DNA of 36,004 bases from a bacterium (lineage in GTDB: Bacteria > Patescibacteriota > Minisyncoccia > UBA6257 > GWB1-50-10), in NCBI GenBank assembly GCA_021814545.1, contig JAKAID010000004.1, positions 1 through 36,004 on the forward strand, written 5' to 3'. A model generated the notes under the pieces. It was not told the DNA's origin. It searched no databases and saw only the letters and a program-made list of their open reading frames with translations. Made by a program: the position numbers and the translations under genes. Positions 17,321-25,952 of this stretch are shown here, one piece after another. The first letter of the stretch is position 1, and each line of letters starts with the position of its first letter.

Positions 17321-18673
17321 ATGGCACTCAAACCGCACACTCGCTCGTTCGTGAAGGTCGCGTTCGCCGCGCTCTTTCTCGTCCTTGCCCCCTACCTCAT
17401 CGTGAAGATGCTCGGATTTGTAATAGACCTCAAACATTGGCGGCTTGCAAAAGCGGGTTCTCTCTACGTGAAATTCCTGCCGCGCGAGGCGACGCTCGCA
17501 ATAAACGATGAGCCCTATCCGGCGAGCGCGGGTTATTTGAGCCATGATATTTATATTCCCGGTCTCGCCCCTGACACGTACGATGTTTCACTCACGCTCA
17601 ACAACTACTCACCCTGGCGCAAAAAACTCGTCGTCGAACCGGGCAAGGTCGCCTTCGGCTCCGATATCGTTCTCTGGCCTGAACGCATATCCACTGAAGG
17701 CAGTTCCACCAATATTTCCTTCTTCCGCCTTACAAGTGGCGGCGTAGTTACGAACGGCACCTCCTCCGCATTAAGTTTCCAAAGCGTGGCACTCCGCGGC
17801 AGCACTGTTTTCGCCTCAATGCCTGACTCGAACACCATCGTCACGAAGAGTGCAGACCGCTACTACGCTATTGACCTTGCGACCCCTGGGACCGCGATAC
17901 CTATCAGCGAGCGATTCGCCGCCCTTCAACGGCTCCTCCTTCGTACCACATCCGTGCAGCCTATGCGCGATATCCGTATCCACCCCTTTAGCCCCGCAAA
18001 GCTCCTCATTATGAGCAACACTTCGGTCTATCAGTACGATATGAAGAAAGACGAGCTTGAAATACTTATCAAAGCCGACAAGCTTACCGCGTTCACTGCC
18101 GATGACGATGAGGTCCTCACGATCGACGGCAAGGGGGCGCTTATCGCCGAAAATCTTCTTGTGCACACCATCACGAAATATCCTGCCCACCTCGGCTTTG
18201 CGCGGCACATTGTATCAGACGCAGGTGGGAAGCGGCTTCTTATCGAAGACGAGGCGCATGACCTCTACCTTTTTGACCGCTCTCTCCAAACGCTCAAAAA
18301 GGTAGGTACGAATGTCGTCTTCTCTTCTTTCTCCCCCGATGATACGCGCGCGATTTTTATCGATGCGAACAACACCATGAGCGTGCTCTACCTCGTCGAC
18401 AACGAAGAGAATGTGGTACGCCATGCGGGCGATATCGATACGTTCATATTAGAAAATGGCGAGGAGGCCGCTACCTTTGCGTGGGTTCCTTTCGCGCCCA
18501 ACTATTTCTTTATCCGCGCAGATAGCAAGCTCCTCGTTGAAGAATTCGACGTGCGTCCGCCCCGCAACATCGCGGTACTTGCCCGCAACGCACGCGACTT
18601 TGCACTCGCGGGCGACCACCTCTATCTCCTCCGCACGAACGGCACGCTAAGCTGGGGACCGGTGAGGCCGTAA
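17321..18673 (+). CDS. Membrane-anchored PEGA-domain protein with likely beta-propeller
   Basis: Start re-assigned to MALKPHTRSFVKVAF; TM; PEGA-like REATLAINDEPYPASAGYLSHDIYIPGLAPDTYDVSLTLNNYSPWRKKLVVEPGK; repeated beta-rich segments. Confidence 0.65.
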   Translation: MALKPHTRSFVKVAFAALFLVLAPYLIVKMLGFVIDLKHWRLAKAGSLYVKFLPREATLAINDEPYPASAGYLSHDIYIPGLAPDTYDVSLTLNNYSPWRKKLVVEPGKVAFGSDIVLWPERISTEGSSTNISFFRLTSGGVVTNGTSSALSFQSVALRGSTVFASMPDSNTIVTKSADRYYAIDLATPGTAIPISERFAALQRLLLRTTSVQPMRDIRIHPFSPAKLLIMSNTSVYQYDMKKDELEILIKADKLTAFTADDDEVLTIDGKGALIAENLLVHTITKYPAHLGFARHIVSDAGGKRLLIEDEAHDLYLFDRSLQTLKKVGTNVVFSSFSPDDTRAIFIDANNTMSVLYLVDNEENVVRHAGDIDTFILENGEEAATFAWVPFAPNYFFIRADSKLLVEEFDVRPPRNIAVLARNARDFALAGDHLYLLRTNGTLSWGPVRP

Positions 18674-18674
18674 T

Positions 18675-18704
18675 AAAAACTCCTGCCTTTGGGCAGGAGT
18701 TTTT
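18675..18704. terminator. Bidirectional rho-independent terminator between convergent genes
   Basis: AAAAACTCCTGCC-TTT-GGGCAGGAGTTTTT; A/T runs on both sides. Confidence 0.95.
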
Positions 18705-18712
18705 CCGAAAGT

Positions 18713-19144
18713 CTAACGTTTCCTCCATTGCTGGGGTCGGCGCGCTTTGCGCATACCCGGCTTCTTGCGCTCCACCATACGCGGGTCGCGCTTCAAGAAC
18801 CCGAGTGTCTTCAACCTCCCACGCCAGATGGGGTTAATAAGCACGAGTGCGCGCGAGATACCAAGACGGATAGCCTCAGCCTGAGTGCCTACGCCGCCGC
18901 CAAGCGCCTTCGCGGAAACATCATAATCTTTGATCGAGAGTGTCTCGAACGGGGCGAGCACCGTGCGGCGATGCTTCTCCACGGGGAAGTACTTCGTAAA
19001 ATCCTTGTCGTTTATAACAACGCTGCTACCGGTCTTTCCGGCGTGCACGCGGACGCGGGCAACCGCCGTCTTCCTGCGGCCCACCGCCTCGAAGTAGCGT
19101 CCACCCCTCGTTGCTTTTGCTGTTTTTGTCGTTTTCGTCGCCAT
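18713..19144 (-). CDS. rpsI: 30S ribosomal protein S9
   Basis: RYFEAVGRRKTAVARVRVHAGKTGSSVVINDKDFTKYFPVE ... DPRMVERKKPGMRKARRPQQWRKR. Confidence 0.98.
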   Translation of the reverse strand: MATKTTKTAKATRGGRYFEAVGRRKTAVARVRVHAGKTGSSVVINDKDFTKYFPVEKHRRTVLAPFETLSIKDYDVSAKALGGGVGTQAEAIRLGISRALVLINPIWRGRLKTLGFLKRDPRMVERKKPGMRKARRPQQWRKR

Positions 19145-19146
19145 GG

Positions 19147-19488
19147 TTAATCGCTGATCTTCAACCTCCTCATCCGCTTCGCCTGCAACCTATTCTTCGG
19201 AAGCATGAGGCGTACCGCATGCCGAAGGACGAACGCAGGATTCTTCTCGAACACGTTCTCGAACTTCCTCTCCTTCAAGTGCCCGAGCGGACCGGTATGC
19301 TTGTAGTAGACCTTCTGCTCAGCTTTCTTGCCGGTAAGTTCAAGCCCTTTGATGTTCTTCACTGTTACCGTGTCCGTACCCTCGAAACGAGGCTCGTACT
19401 TCGCGCTCTTCTTGCCCTGCAAGATGACCGCAATCTCCGAGGCGACCCTTCCCAGCTTTTTATTTTTTGCGTCAATTACGTACTCCAT
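19147..19488 (-). CDS. rplM: 50S ribosomal protein L13
   Basis: MEYVIDAKNKKLGRVASEIAVILQGKKSAKYEPRFEGTDTVTVKN; YYKHTGPLGHLKERKFENVFEKNPAFVLRHAVRLMLPKNRL. Confidence 0.97.
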   Translation of the reverse strand: MEYVIDAKNKKLGRVASEIAVILQGKKSAKYEPRFEGTDTVTVKNIKGLELTGKKAEQKVYYKHTGPLGHLKERKFENVFEKNPAFVLRHAVRLMLPKNRLQAKRMRRLKISD

Positions 19489-19490
19489 AG

Positions 19491-19841
19491 TTATACAAAT
19501 TCTATCCTCGCCATCTTCGATGCGTCGTGCACCCGCGGCTTCGCGATCTTTATGACGCGCGTGTAGCCGCCTTTCCGGTCCGCATATCGCGGCGCGATAT
19601 CATGATAGAGCTTATATGCGGTCGCCTTTGGCAAGTAGCGCATAAGGTGCCTCAAACCGGTCACATTCTGCTTCTTTCCATGGGTAATAAGCCTCTCCAC
19701 GAAACCGCGGAGCTCCTTTGCGCGCGCCTCGGTCGTCACAATCTTCTCGTGCTGTACAAGATTTTGCGCGAGACCCTTTATGAAGGCCTTACGCTGACCG
19801 CGCTCGCGTCCAAATTTTCGTCCTTTTTTTGCGTGCCGCAT
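19491..19841 (-). CDS. rplQ: 50S ribosomal protein L17
   Basis: Start re-assigned to MRHAKKGRKFGRERGQRKAFIKGLAQNLVQHEKIVTTEARAKELRGFVERLIT. Confidence 0.97.
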   Translation of the reverse strand: MRHAKKGRKFGRERGQRKAFIKGLAQNLVQHEKIVTTEARAKELRGFVERLITHGKKQNVTGLRHLMRYLPKATAYKLYHDIAPRYADRKGGYTRVIKIAKPRVHDASKMARIEFV

Positions 19842-19842
19842 A

Positions 19843-20586
19843 TTATTTCTTCTTCGCTTTCTTTTCTTTCGGTGCTTCGATGACCGTCTTCTCCACCTCG
19901 ATCGCTGCAAGCTTCTCGAAATGATCTTTCAAAATATTCACTGACTTGTGGAATGCCTCCGAGGGGGTAATGGAGCCGTCCGTTTCCACCTCAACGATGA
20001 GGCGGTTGTAGTCGGTCCTGTCGCCCACGCGCATATTCTCCACCGAGAACGCCACGCGCACCACCGGCGAGAAGATGGCGTCGAGCACGATGGTCCCCAC
20101 CGGGAGCCGCTCGAGCTTGCGCGCCTCGCTCGGCACATATCCAAGACCCTTCTCTACCGTGATTTCCATATCAAGGTCCGCGGTCTTTTTCGAGAGTGTC
20201 GCGAGGTGAAGGTCCTCATTAATAACCTTCACGAACGTGGTCGACTGAATGTCGCCCGCGGTCACCTCCTTCTCCCCCTTCACGTGAAGCGAGAGCACCT
20301 GCGGCTCATCCGCGAGGAAGTGAAAACGCACCTTCTTCAAATTGAGAATGAACTCCACGATATCCTCCACCATGCCCGGCAATGCCGAGAACTCATGGTC
20401 AGCGCCCTTCACCTTGATTTGCGTGATGGCGCCGCCCGGAAGCGAGGAAAGGAGTACGCGGCGAAGCGCGTTACCAAGGGTCACGCCGTAACCGGTGTAC
20501 AATCCCTCGACGTGGAACACGCCGACATTGTCCTTCTCCGAAATCTTCTTCCCTACGACCGATTCGCTAAGATGCGCGTATTTCAT
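19843..20586 (-). CDS. rpoA: RNA polymerase alpha subunit lacking the C-terminal domain
   Basis: YTGYGVTLGNALRRVLLSSLPGGAITQIKVKGADHEFSALPGMVEDIVEFILNLK; ends ...NILKDHFEKLAAIEVEKTVIEAPKEKKAKKK, 247 aa. Confidence 0.97.
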   Translation of the reverse strand: MKYAHLSESVVGKKISEKDNVGVFHVEGLYTGYGVTLGNALRRVLLSSLPGGAITQIKVKGADHEFSALPGMVEDIVEFILNLKKVRFHFLADEPQVLSLHVKGEKEVTAGDIQSTTFVKVINEDLHLATLSKKTADLDMEITVEKGLGYVPSEARKLERLPVGTIVLDAIFSPVVRVAFSVENMRVGDRTDYNRLIVEVETDGSITPSEAFHKSVNILKDHFEKLAAIEVEKTVIEAPKEKKAKKK

Positions 20587-20593
20587 ATAGTTA

Positions 20594-20599
20594 ATTGTA
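20594..20599 (-). promoter_or_regulatory. Candidate internal -10 (TACAAT) 7 nt upstream of rpoA ATG
   Basis: Minus strand TACAAT-TAACTAT-ATG in the rpsD-rpoA gap; no clear -35. Confidence 0.4.
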
Positions 20600-20604
20600 T
20601 AGTA

Positions 20605-21204
20605 TTAGCGCGAATAAAATTGGCCGACCAAATTAATATCGAATGGGAACCGCTCTTCCTCCGCGTTCGATGCCGCTACGCACTCGCCCTCAAGCTTTTC
20701 TGCATCAAGCTTAAGCCATTTCGGGATTTCGAGCGTCTTCAGACGATCCTGGATACCCTCGAACAGCTTCGAATCGCGCGACTCTGGACGAATTTCTATC
20801 TTGTCGCCCACGCGTACGCGGAACGAAGGGATGGTGGTCTTCCTGCCATTCACGCGGATGTGGCCATGCGACACCATCTGGCGCGCCACGCGCGGCGATT
20901 TTGCAAAGCCGAGGAGATAGGTCACGAAATCAAGCCTCTCGCGAAGTTCGCGCGCGACGGACTCCTTCGGACCGTCGAAGAGGCGGCGCATCTGGCGGTC
21001 ATTCAGACCGAAAAAGAACATGATTTTCTGCTTCTCTTGGAGCTGGCGACCAAAATCAGAAATGTTCTTCTGGCGCTTCCCTCCGTGCTGGCCCGGACGC
21101 TGCGGGCGGCGCACCGTCACGCATTTCGGCGAACTACAACGATCCGCTTTAAGGAAAAGCTTTACGCCAAGCGACCTCTCTTTTTTCTCTTTGATCCTTC
21201 GCAT
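20605..21204 (-). CDS. rpsD: 30S ribosomal protein S4
   Basis: KCVTVRRPQRPGQHGGKRQKNISDFGRQLQEKQKIMFFFGLNDRQMRRLF; S4 domain RQMVSHGHIRVNGRKTTIPSFRVRVGDKIEI. Confidence 0.97.
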   Translation of the reverse strand: MRRIKEKKERSLGVKLFLKADRCSSPKCVTVRRPQRPGQHGGKRQKNISDFGRQLQEKQKIMFFFGLNDRQMRRLFDGPKESVARELRERLDFVTYLLGFAKSPRVARQMVSHGHIRVNGRKTTIPSFRVRVGDKIEIRPESRDSKLFEGIQDRLKTLEIPKWLKLDAEKLEGECVAASNAEEERFPFDINLVGQFYSR

Positions 21205-21214
21205 GTTCTTGAAA

Positions 21215-21664
21215 TTATATCCTCCTTACCTTGCGCGGCTTCGGGCCGTTGTGCGGAACTGGAGTGACATCTTTTATGGAAAGTATCTCGAATCCTTTCG
21301 CGGCGAGTGAACGGACCGCAGAATCGCGGCCTTTGCCGATGCCCCGCACCAAGACGTCGATTTTTATCGGGCCGGACTTCTTCACCTTTTCCGCAATGGC
21401 TTCCGCAACCTTTGAGCCGGCAAATGGCGTTGCCTTCTTGGGGCCCGAAAATCCGAGCGAGCCCGCCGAGAGCCACGCAACCGTGTTCCCCTTCTCATCG
21501 GTGACCGTCATGATGGTGTTGTTCAAAGATGCCTGAATGAACACCTTGCCTTTCTCCACGCGGAGCTTACCTGATTGCTTTACTTCCGCAACCGCGTTCT
21601 CAATACCCGCCTGGTCTTTCAAGGCTTTCTCGTTCGATTCAGTTGCAACTTTTTTCTTTCCCAT
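21215..21664 (-). CDS. rpsK: 30S ribosomal protein S11
   Basis: GKVFIQASLNNTIMTVTDEKGNTVAWLSAGSLGFSGPKKATPFAG...DVTPVPHNGPKPRKVRRI; roughly 35-aa N-terminal extension. Confidence 0.97.
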   Translation of the reverse strand: MGKKKVATESNEKALKDQAGIENAVAEVKQSGKLRVEKGKVFIQASLNNTIMTVTDEKGNTVAWLSAGSLGFSGPKKATPFAGSKVAEAIAEKVKKSGPIKIDVLVRGIGKGRDSAVRSLAAKGFEILSIKDVTPVPHNGPKPRKVRRI

Positions 21665-21679
21665 TTGTTTCGTTCGTGT

Positions 21680-22063
21680 TTACTTCAGCTCAACCTTGCG
21701 CTTTCCGCTTCCTGCCGTCTTCCTCACGTTTCCGCGAATAGTACGGGAGTTCGTCTTCGTGCGCTGGCCCCTTACCGGCAGACGGCGCAGATGGCGGATG
21801 CCACGATACGCCTTAATTTCTTTCATGCGCGCAATGTTGTGCTTGATAACCTGGCGCAATTCTCCCTCTATCTTGAAGCTCTTCTCGATAGCGGATTGGA
21901 TCTTGTTAATATCATCGGCGGTGAGCTCTTTCGCGAGCTTCTTTGCATCAATCTTCGTTTCCGCGACGATGCGCTCCGCGCGCGTGCGGCCCACGCCGTA
22001 CAAATACGTGAGTGCTACTGTAACCTTCTTATTATCCGGAATATTTACACCAATAATCCTCAT
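21680..22063 (-). CDS. rpsM: 30S ribosomal protein S13
   Basis: MRIIGVNIPDNKKVTVALTYLYGVGRTRAERIV...YRGIRHLRRLPVRGQRTKTNSRTIRG. Confidence 0.97.
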   Translation of the reverse strand: MRIIGVNIPDNKKVTVALTYLYGVGRTRAERIVAETKIDAKKLAKELTADDINKIQSAIEKSFKIEGELRQVIKHNIARMKEIKAYRGIRHLRRLPVRGQRTKTNSRTIRGNVRKTAGSGKRKVELK

Positions 22064-22069
22064 GAATTT

Positions 22070-22183
22070 TTAGCCTTGCCTTTGTTTGTGCTTTTTGTTC
22101 TCGCAAATCACATAGACGCGCCCCTTGCGACGGACGGTTTTGCATTTCATGCAGATTTTTTTTACGGACGCGCGTACTTTCAT
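22070..22183 (-). CDS. rpmJ: 50S ribosomal protein L36
   Basis: Manual translation: [37 protein letters not shown] (37 aa), CxxC...C..H pattern; below the ORF-track cutoff. Confidence 0.97.
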   Translation of the reverse strand: MKVRASVKKICMKCKTVRRKGRVYVICENKKHKQRQG

Positions 22184-22220
22184 AATATAAAAAGTCTAAC
22201 CTTTTTTTCGCCTTCCTCGG

Positions 22221-22290
22221 CTCGGAAACAAGAAAGAATACTTTCTTATTTCTCTCGCCATCGTTGGCGATAAAAAATGCTCTTTCCGAG
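22221..22290 (-). ncRNA. Predicted three-way-junction 5' leader of the rpmJ-rpsM-rpsK-rpsD-rpoA-rplQ transcript
   Basis: P1 CTCGGAAA/TTTCCGAG (22221-22228 with 22283-22290, 8 bp), P2 22230-22236/22241-22247 (7 bp), P3 22255-22260/22265-22270 (6 bp), all perfectly paired. Confidence 0.55.
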
Positions 22291-22296
22291 TAGCAC

Positions 22297-22325
22297 TATA
22301 CTACCCAATTCCCCTTTATTTTACA
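22297..22325 (-). promoter_or_regulatory. Candidate promoter of the rpmJ operon (TTGTAA / TAGTAT)
   Basis: Minus strand TTGTAA-N17-TAGTAT just upstream of the structured leader. Confidence 0.5.
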
Positions 22326-22331
22326 AGTCTT

Positions 22332-22556
22332 TTACAGCCTCCGCACGATGCGCCCCCTCCTGTCGTCATAAGGTGTCATTTCCACCACGACCTTGTCGCC
22401 AGGAATGACCCTGATACGGTGCAGCTTCAGCTTTCCGCCAAGGTGCGCGAGAATGGGCTCTTTTCCTCCCTCAAGCGCCACGCGAAAGAGCAGACCAGGC
22501 AATGCTTCCTGAACGACTCCCTCCTTTTTTATAACGCTCGATGAATCTTGGCCCAT
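22332..22556 (-). CDS. infA: Translation initiation factor IF-1
   Basis: 74 aa; [60 protein letters not shown]. Confidence 0.95.
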   Translation of the reverse strand: MGQDSSSVIKKEGVVQEALPGLLFRVALEGGKEPILAHLGGKLKLHRIRVIPGDKVVVEMTPYDDRRGRIVRRL

Positions 22557-22621
22557 TAGCTATCTTGTTTTTATAGCGAGTTCAATTATATGAACAATAT
22601 GATATGAAGTCAACCCCTGCC

Positions 22622-24208
22622 CTACTTTACATTAATGGTAATGCGCGCAAGGTCACTTGGCACCGCGTGCACCCAAAACGGCCACAGCTCAAGCGTGCCG
22701 CTCTTTAGCCCCTGGAGTTCGGAAAGCGAGGCGCGTGCCGCGGCCTCATCCTCCCCCGCGAGACTTTCGCGCAACGTATCGGTCGCGACCGCAGCGATGA
22801 GCGTCACAGAACCCGTCGCGTGCACTCGTATCGCGCCGTTCACGAAATCGTATTCCGGAGTCCCGTACTGGAGCGCCATGTCCGCAACGCGCTCTCTATC
22901 CTTTGCGCCCCCCGACACCTCTTCTGTAAGCGCGCTCTTCAGTGTCGATTCGTCGAACACTATCTCCCGTATCTCGCCCTCCATAAAGATGCTGAACTTC
23001 TTTTCGTCCTTATCACCCAGCTGTACGTTCTTATTCGTAACCGCAAAATGCGTGCTCCCGGGAAGCGCCTTGTAGGGGCCCGCCATCACGAGAAGCATCT
23101 TTTGGAGCGAGGTGTTCAGCGCGTCCTCCACCTTCTTCTCGCCCGCCGCGCGGTCGGCGTCCGAAGGAACCGAACGCTCCCCCACCACACCACCCGTCAT
23201 CGCTGATGCCGACTCACCATAGAACCCCGCAAAGCGAGGCGTCCCCTTGAAACCGGGAATGGTCCACCTCGTAACGGGGCCGATATTGTACGCCTCGCCC
23301 GGCTCCGCTGCGGAAACCGCCACATCAAGCATTGAGGGCTCGATTTTCCCGTTCACCACCTTCGCGCCGGGAATGGTCACGCCCTTATCGAGGCGGAACA
23401 TCTTCCCGTCCGGCGTTTCGAATCTCGTTTGCGCCACAAGCGGCTGCGGCACGGAGCTGTACGCGTTATACACGGTTATCGTTCCCGCGGCCTTATTGTT
23501 CACCTTCATCACTCCGCTCGCCGGAAAATCCAGTGCGATGTTGCCCTTCTGCACAAAAAGTTCCGCGGGTACCTGAAGCACGCCGCCCACCGTTGCGACT
23601 TCCCCGTACTTTTTATTTATGTCGAGCGTTTCGTCGATGGGCGCGCTCCTTGTTTTGAGCTCAAGCGTGATGGTCGCTCGCGGGAGTCGCACGTAGGCGC
23701 CCCACGCCGCGGAAATGATGCTCAACACGATAACGATAAGTAGTACGTTGCGGCGGAAACGCGACGGCTTCACCACCCCTTCTTCCGCCTCGCGCGGCGC
23801 CTCCACCTCGACGCAAAGCGGCACTTCCGTAGGAGCTTCGTCAAAATTCCGCACCTTGATATCTCTCTCCGCGGGGGCCGAAGAAGCTCTTTTTACTTTT
23901 GGCGCACGGCGCACAATGTCGAGCGTCGGTCGCTCCGCCCTGCTTTTGAAAATGGGGTTCGATGCGGTGATGCGTGCGAGCGCCGAAAGTTCGAGCACGC
24001 GGTCATCGATGGATTCCACGGTAAGCCTTTTCTTTGCGGTGGCGCTCTCCCGCTTCAACACCTGGAAATTACTCGCCGCGCTCCCCAACGCCGAGCCCTT
24101 TGGCACGTTCAACACTACGGACTCCCCCCGCGCGCGGATTATCTTATCTACGGCCACTTCAAGGCCGTCCGTCCTTCCTAAAAATATCTTTGATGCTTCG
24201 GGTGCCAT
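22622..24208 (-). CDS. TM protein: N-terminal alpha/beta domain, one TM, large extracytoplasmic baseplate-J-like region
   Basis: N-terminal VAVDKIIRARGESVVLNVPKGSALGSAASNFQVLKRESATAKKRLTVES; TM NVLLIVIVLSIISAAWGAYV; beta-rich segment GTITVYNAYSSVPQPLVAQTRFETPDGKMFRLDKGVTIPGA. Confidence 0.55.
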   Translation of the reverse strand: MAPEASKIFLGRTDGLEVAVDKIIRARGESVVLNVPKGSALGSAASNFQVLKRESATAKKRLTVESIDDRVLELSALARITASNPIFKSRAERPTLDIVRRAPKVKRASSAPAERDIKVRNFDEAPTEVPLCVEVEAPREAEEGVVKPSRFRRNVLLIVIVLSIISAAWGAYVRLPRATITLELKTRSAPIDETLDINKKYGEVATVGGVLQVPAELFVQKGNIALDFPASGVMKVNNKAAGTITVYNAYSSVPQPLVAQTRFETPDGKMFRLDKGVTIPGAKVVNGKIEPSMLDVAVSAAEPGEAYNIGPVTRWTIPGFKGTPRFAGFYGESASAMTGGVVGERSVPSDADRAAGEKKVEDALNTSLQKMLLVMAGPYKALPGSTHFAVTNKNVQLGDKDEKKFSIFMEGEIREIVFDESTLKSALTEEVSGGAKDRERVADMALQYGTPEYDFVNGAIRVHATGSVTLIAAVATDTLRESLAGEDEAAARASLSELQGLKSGTLELWPFWVHAVPSDLARITINVK

Positions 24209-24215
24209 GAGTTGG

Positions 24216-25379
24216 TTAGCCTTCGTGCGGTACGAGCCATTTTACGCGACGATGGAGCAGCTGGTTCAAAAATACATACTGCGGATGCATATAAGGATAG
24301 TATACCAGTGTGATGAGCGCTGCGCGCTCTTCTGCGGCTATTTCGGCTATGCGGGAACCGGCGCGGAATGAGAATTGCTCCACGGGTTCGGGGTCACGGA
24401 ATACCGCTATCCGTATGCGGCCGTCATCAACGAAGTCGTTCGGCAAACGCGCGCGGCCGTGCGCGGTCGTACGGACTGGTATTCGCTCCTTCCCCATCGC
24501 CCGCTTCGCGGTCTTCGCGACGAGGTCCTTCATCGCAGCTACCTCTTTTCGCGCGATGGCGGTCAATGCGTTGCGCATACGTTCGGATATTTGATTTTTG
24601 GCATACTGCCGCAGCACATCTCCCACGATCGCATCCGGTACGCCAAAATAGCGTCCGATAGCGCTCGTCACGAACGCATTCCCCCATGCACACCGCCCGA
24701 GATGGGTCGTCTCCCCGCTCTTCGTTATGTACACATCAGCCATGTGGTCGCCGATGTCGACAAGCACATTATCCCCGCCAAGGCTTTCAGAGAGCAACGC
24801 CCCGCGTTCAATGACCATCGGCGCCTCGCTAAATGATGCGGAGAGACGCTCAAGCGTGGGGAGGAGCGCACGCGTCACGAACGTCACGCGAAACTCGATA
24901 ACAAGTTCGCCCCCCTTGAAATCGAGTGGGTTAAACACCTTATGGCCATGAATGCGCACCCCGCAGACCGCAATATTCCCGACTACAAGCTCAAGCTCGC
25001 TCACGCCGAGTTTTTTCGCTGCGAGGGGGCGGTACCGATTCAAAAAATTCCACAGCGCGTGGAAGAGAAGAGCATCAAGTTCTTCGGCCCCGATAGTCGC
25101 TTCTGGATTCTCGCGCGTTGCCCGTACCACACCCTTTATCGTCGCTGCGTGGGCCGCGTCGAGCGCTACCACCGCGCGGTCGCAGTTTCCGGCCGTTTTC
25201 TGCGCGGCGGTGAATGCATCAAAGGAGCGGAACTCCCTCTGCGTGCGGACCCTTATCATTTTTGCGCGTTCGTTCGCCTCAAGCACGGTTGCCATGATGC
25301 CCCCTTCGCGCTGCTCAAGCAGCAGCACGCGTGAACCCTTTTTAACCATGCTGCGCAAGGAACGCAAAAGACGCTTCAT
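24216..25379 (-). CDS. FtsA/PilM-like (actin/ASKHA-fold) protein, degenerate nucleotide-binding motifs
   Basis: VDIGDHMADVYITKSGETTHLGRCAWGNAFVTSAIGRYFG resembles the phosphate-2/adenosine region of FtsA/PilM; VVALDAAHAATIKGVV resembles phosphate-1. Confidence 0.5.
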   Translation of the reverse strand: MKRLLRSLRSMVKKGSRVLLLEQREGGIMATVLEANERAKMIRVRTQREFRSFDAFTAAQKTAGNCDRAVVALDAAHAATIKGVVRATRENPEATIGAEELDALLFHALWNFLNRYRPLAAKKLGVSELELVVGNIAVCGVRIHGHKVFNPLDFKGGELVIEFRVTFVTRALLPTLERLSASFSEAPMVIERGALLSESLGGDNVLVDIGDHMADVYITKSGETTHLGRCAWGNAFVTSAIGRYFGVPDAIVGDVLRQYAKNQISERMRNALTAIARKEVAAMKDLVAKTAKRAMGKERIPVRTTAHGRARLPNDFVDDGRIRIAVFRDPEPVEQFSFRAGSRIAEIAAEERAALITLVYYPYMHPQYVFLNQLLHRRVKWLVPHEG

Positions 25380-25952
25380 CTATGTGATGATCTTGGTTGC
25401 CTCCAAAAAACGCGCATAAAGATTAAGCGTTTGTTCAGCAACCCGCGCCGACGGCACGAATGTCGCATCGTGCGCTATCGTGTTCCTCATCCGATGCGCC
25501 CTGAAAAGCCCATTCACCACTGCGGGGCTCATCCTTGCCGCGTTCAGCCTTCCGAAGCGTTCTGCGGTATCGCGCCCCACGAACCCGGCCTCCTGAAGCA
25601 GCTTATCAACGATCGCATCCGCACTCATGATCGCATCGCGGTATGATGCGGGCGGGTTCGCGTTCGCCGTCTTCTTCACCTCGTCCCATTGCGATGCGTA
25701 CTTTTCTCTCACGCCCGCCCGTTTCAAAATCTCCGCAATGTTCGGCGGCAACGCGCGAAGATCTATTTTTATGCGGTACGAAAGCGCCTTCTCCGTATAC
25801 ACATACATAAGCCAAAGCGCGACCGCGTCGAGCGCAATAAATACGACACGCGCAATTTCATACACGAGCGTCCAGGGCACATGCGCCACGAGGGCGTCGA
25901 ATGAGCCCACGATCGCTCCGATGATATCCATAGGAAATGTTATCGGGGTCAT
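25380..25952 (-). CDS. Membrane-anchored HEPN-like helical protein
   Basis: N-terminal TM (YEIARVVFIALDAVALWLMYVY) then an all-helical region with RAHRMRNTIAHDATF, matching the R-N-x3-H (Rx4H) HEPN-type motif. Confidence 0.5.
   Translation of the reverse strand: MTPITFPMDIIGAIVGSFDALVAHVPWTLVYEIARVVFIALDAVALWLMYVYTEKALSYRIKIDLRALPPNIAEILKRAGVREKYASQWDEVKKTANANPPASYRDAIMSADAIVDKLLQEAGFVGRDTAERFGRLNAARMSPAVVNGLFRAHRMRNTIAHDATFVPSARVAEQTLNLYARFLEATKIIT

Noticed and set aside
19948-21267. 439-aa plus-strand ORF
   Set aside because: Antisense to rpoA and rpsD; no recognisable motif.
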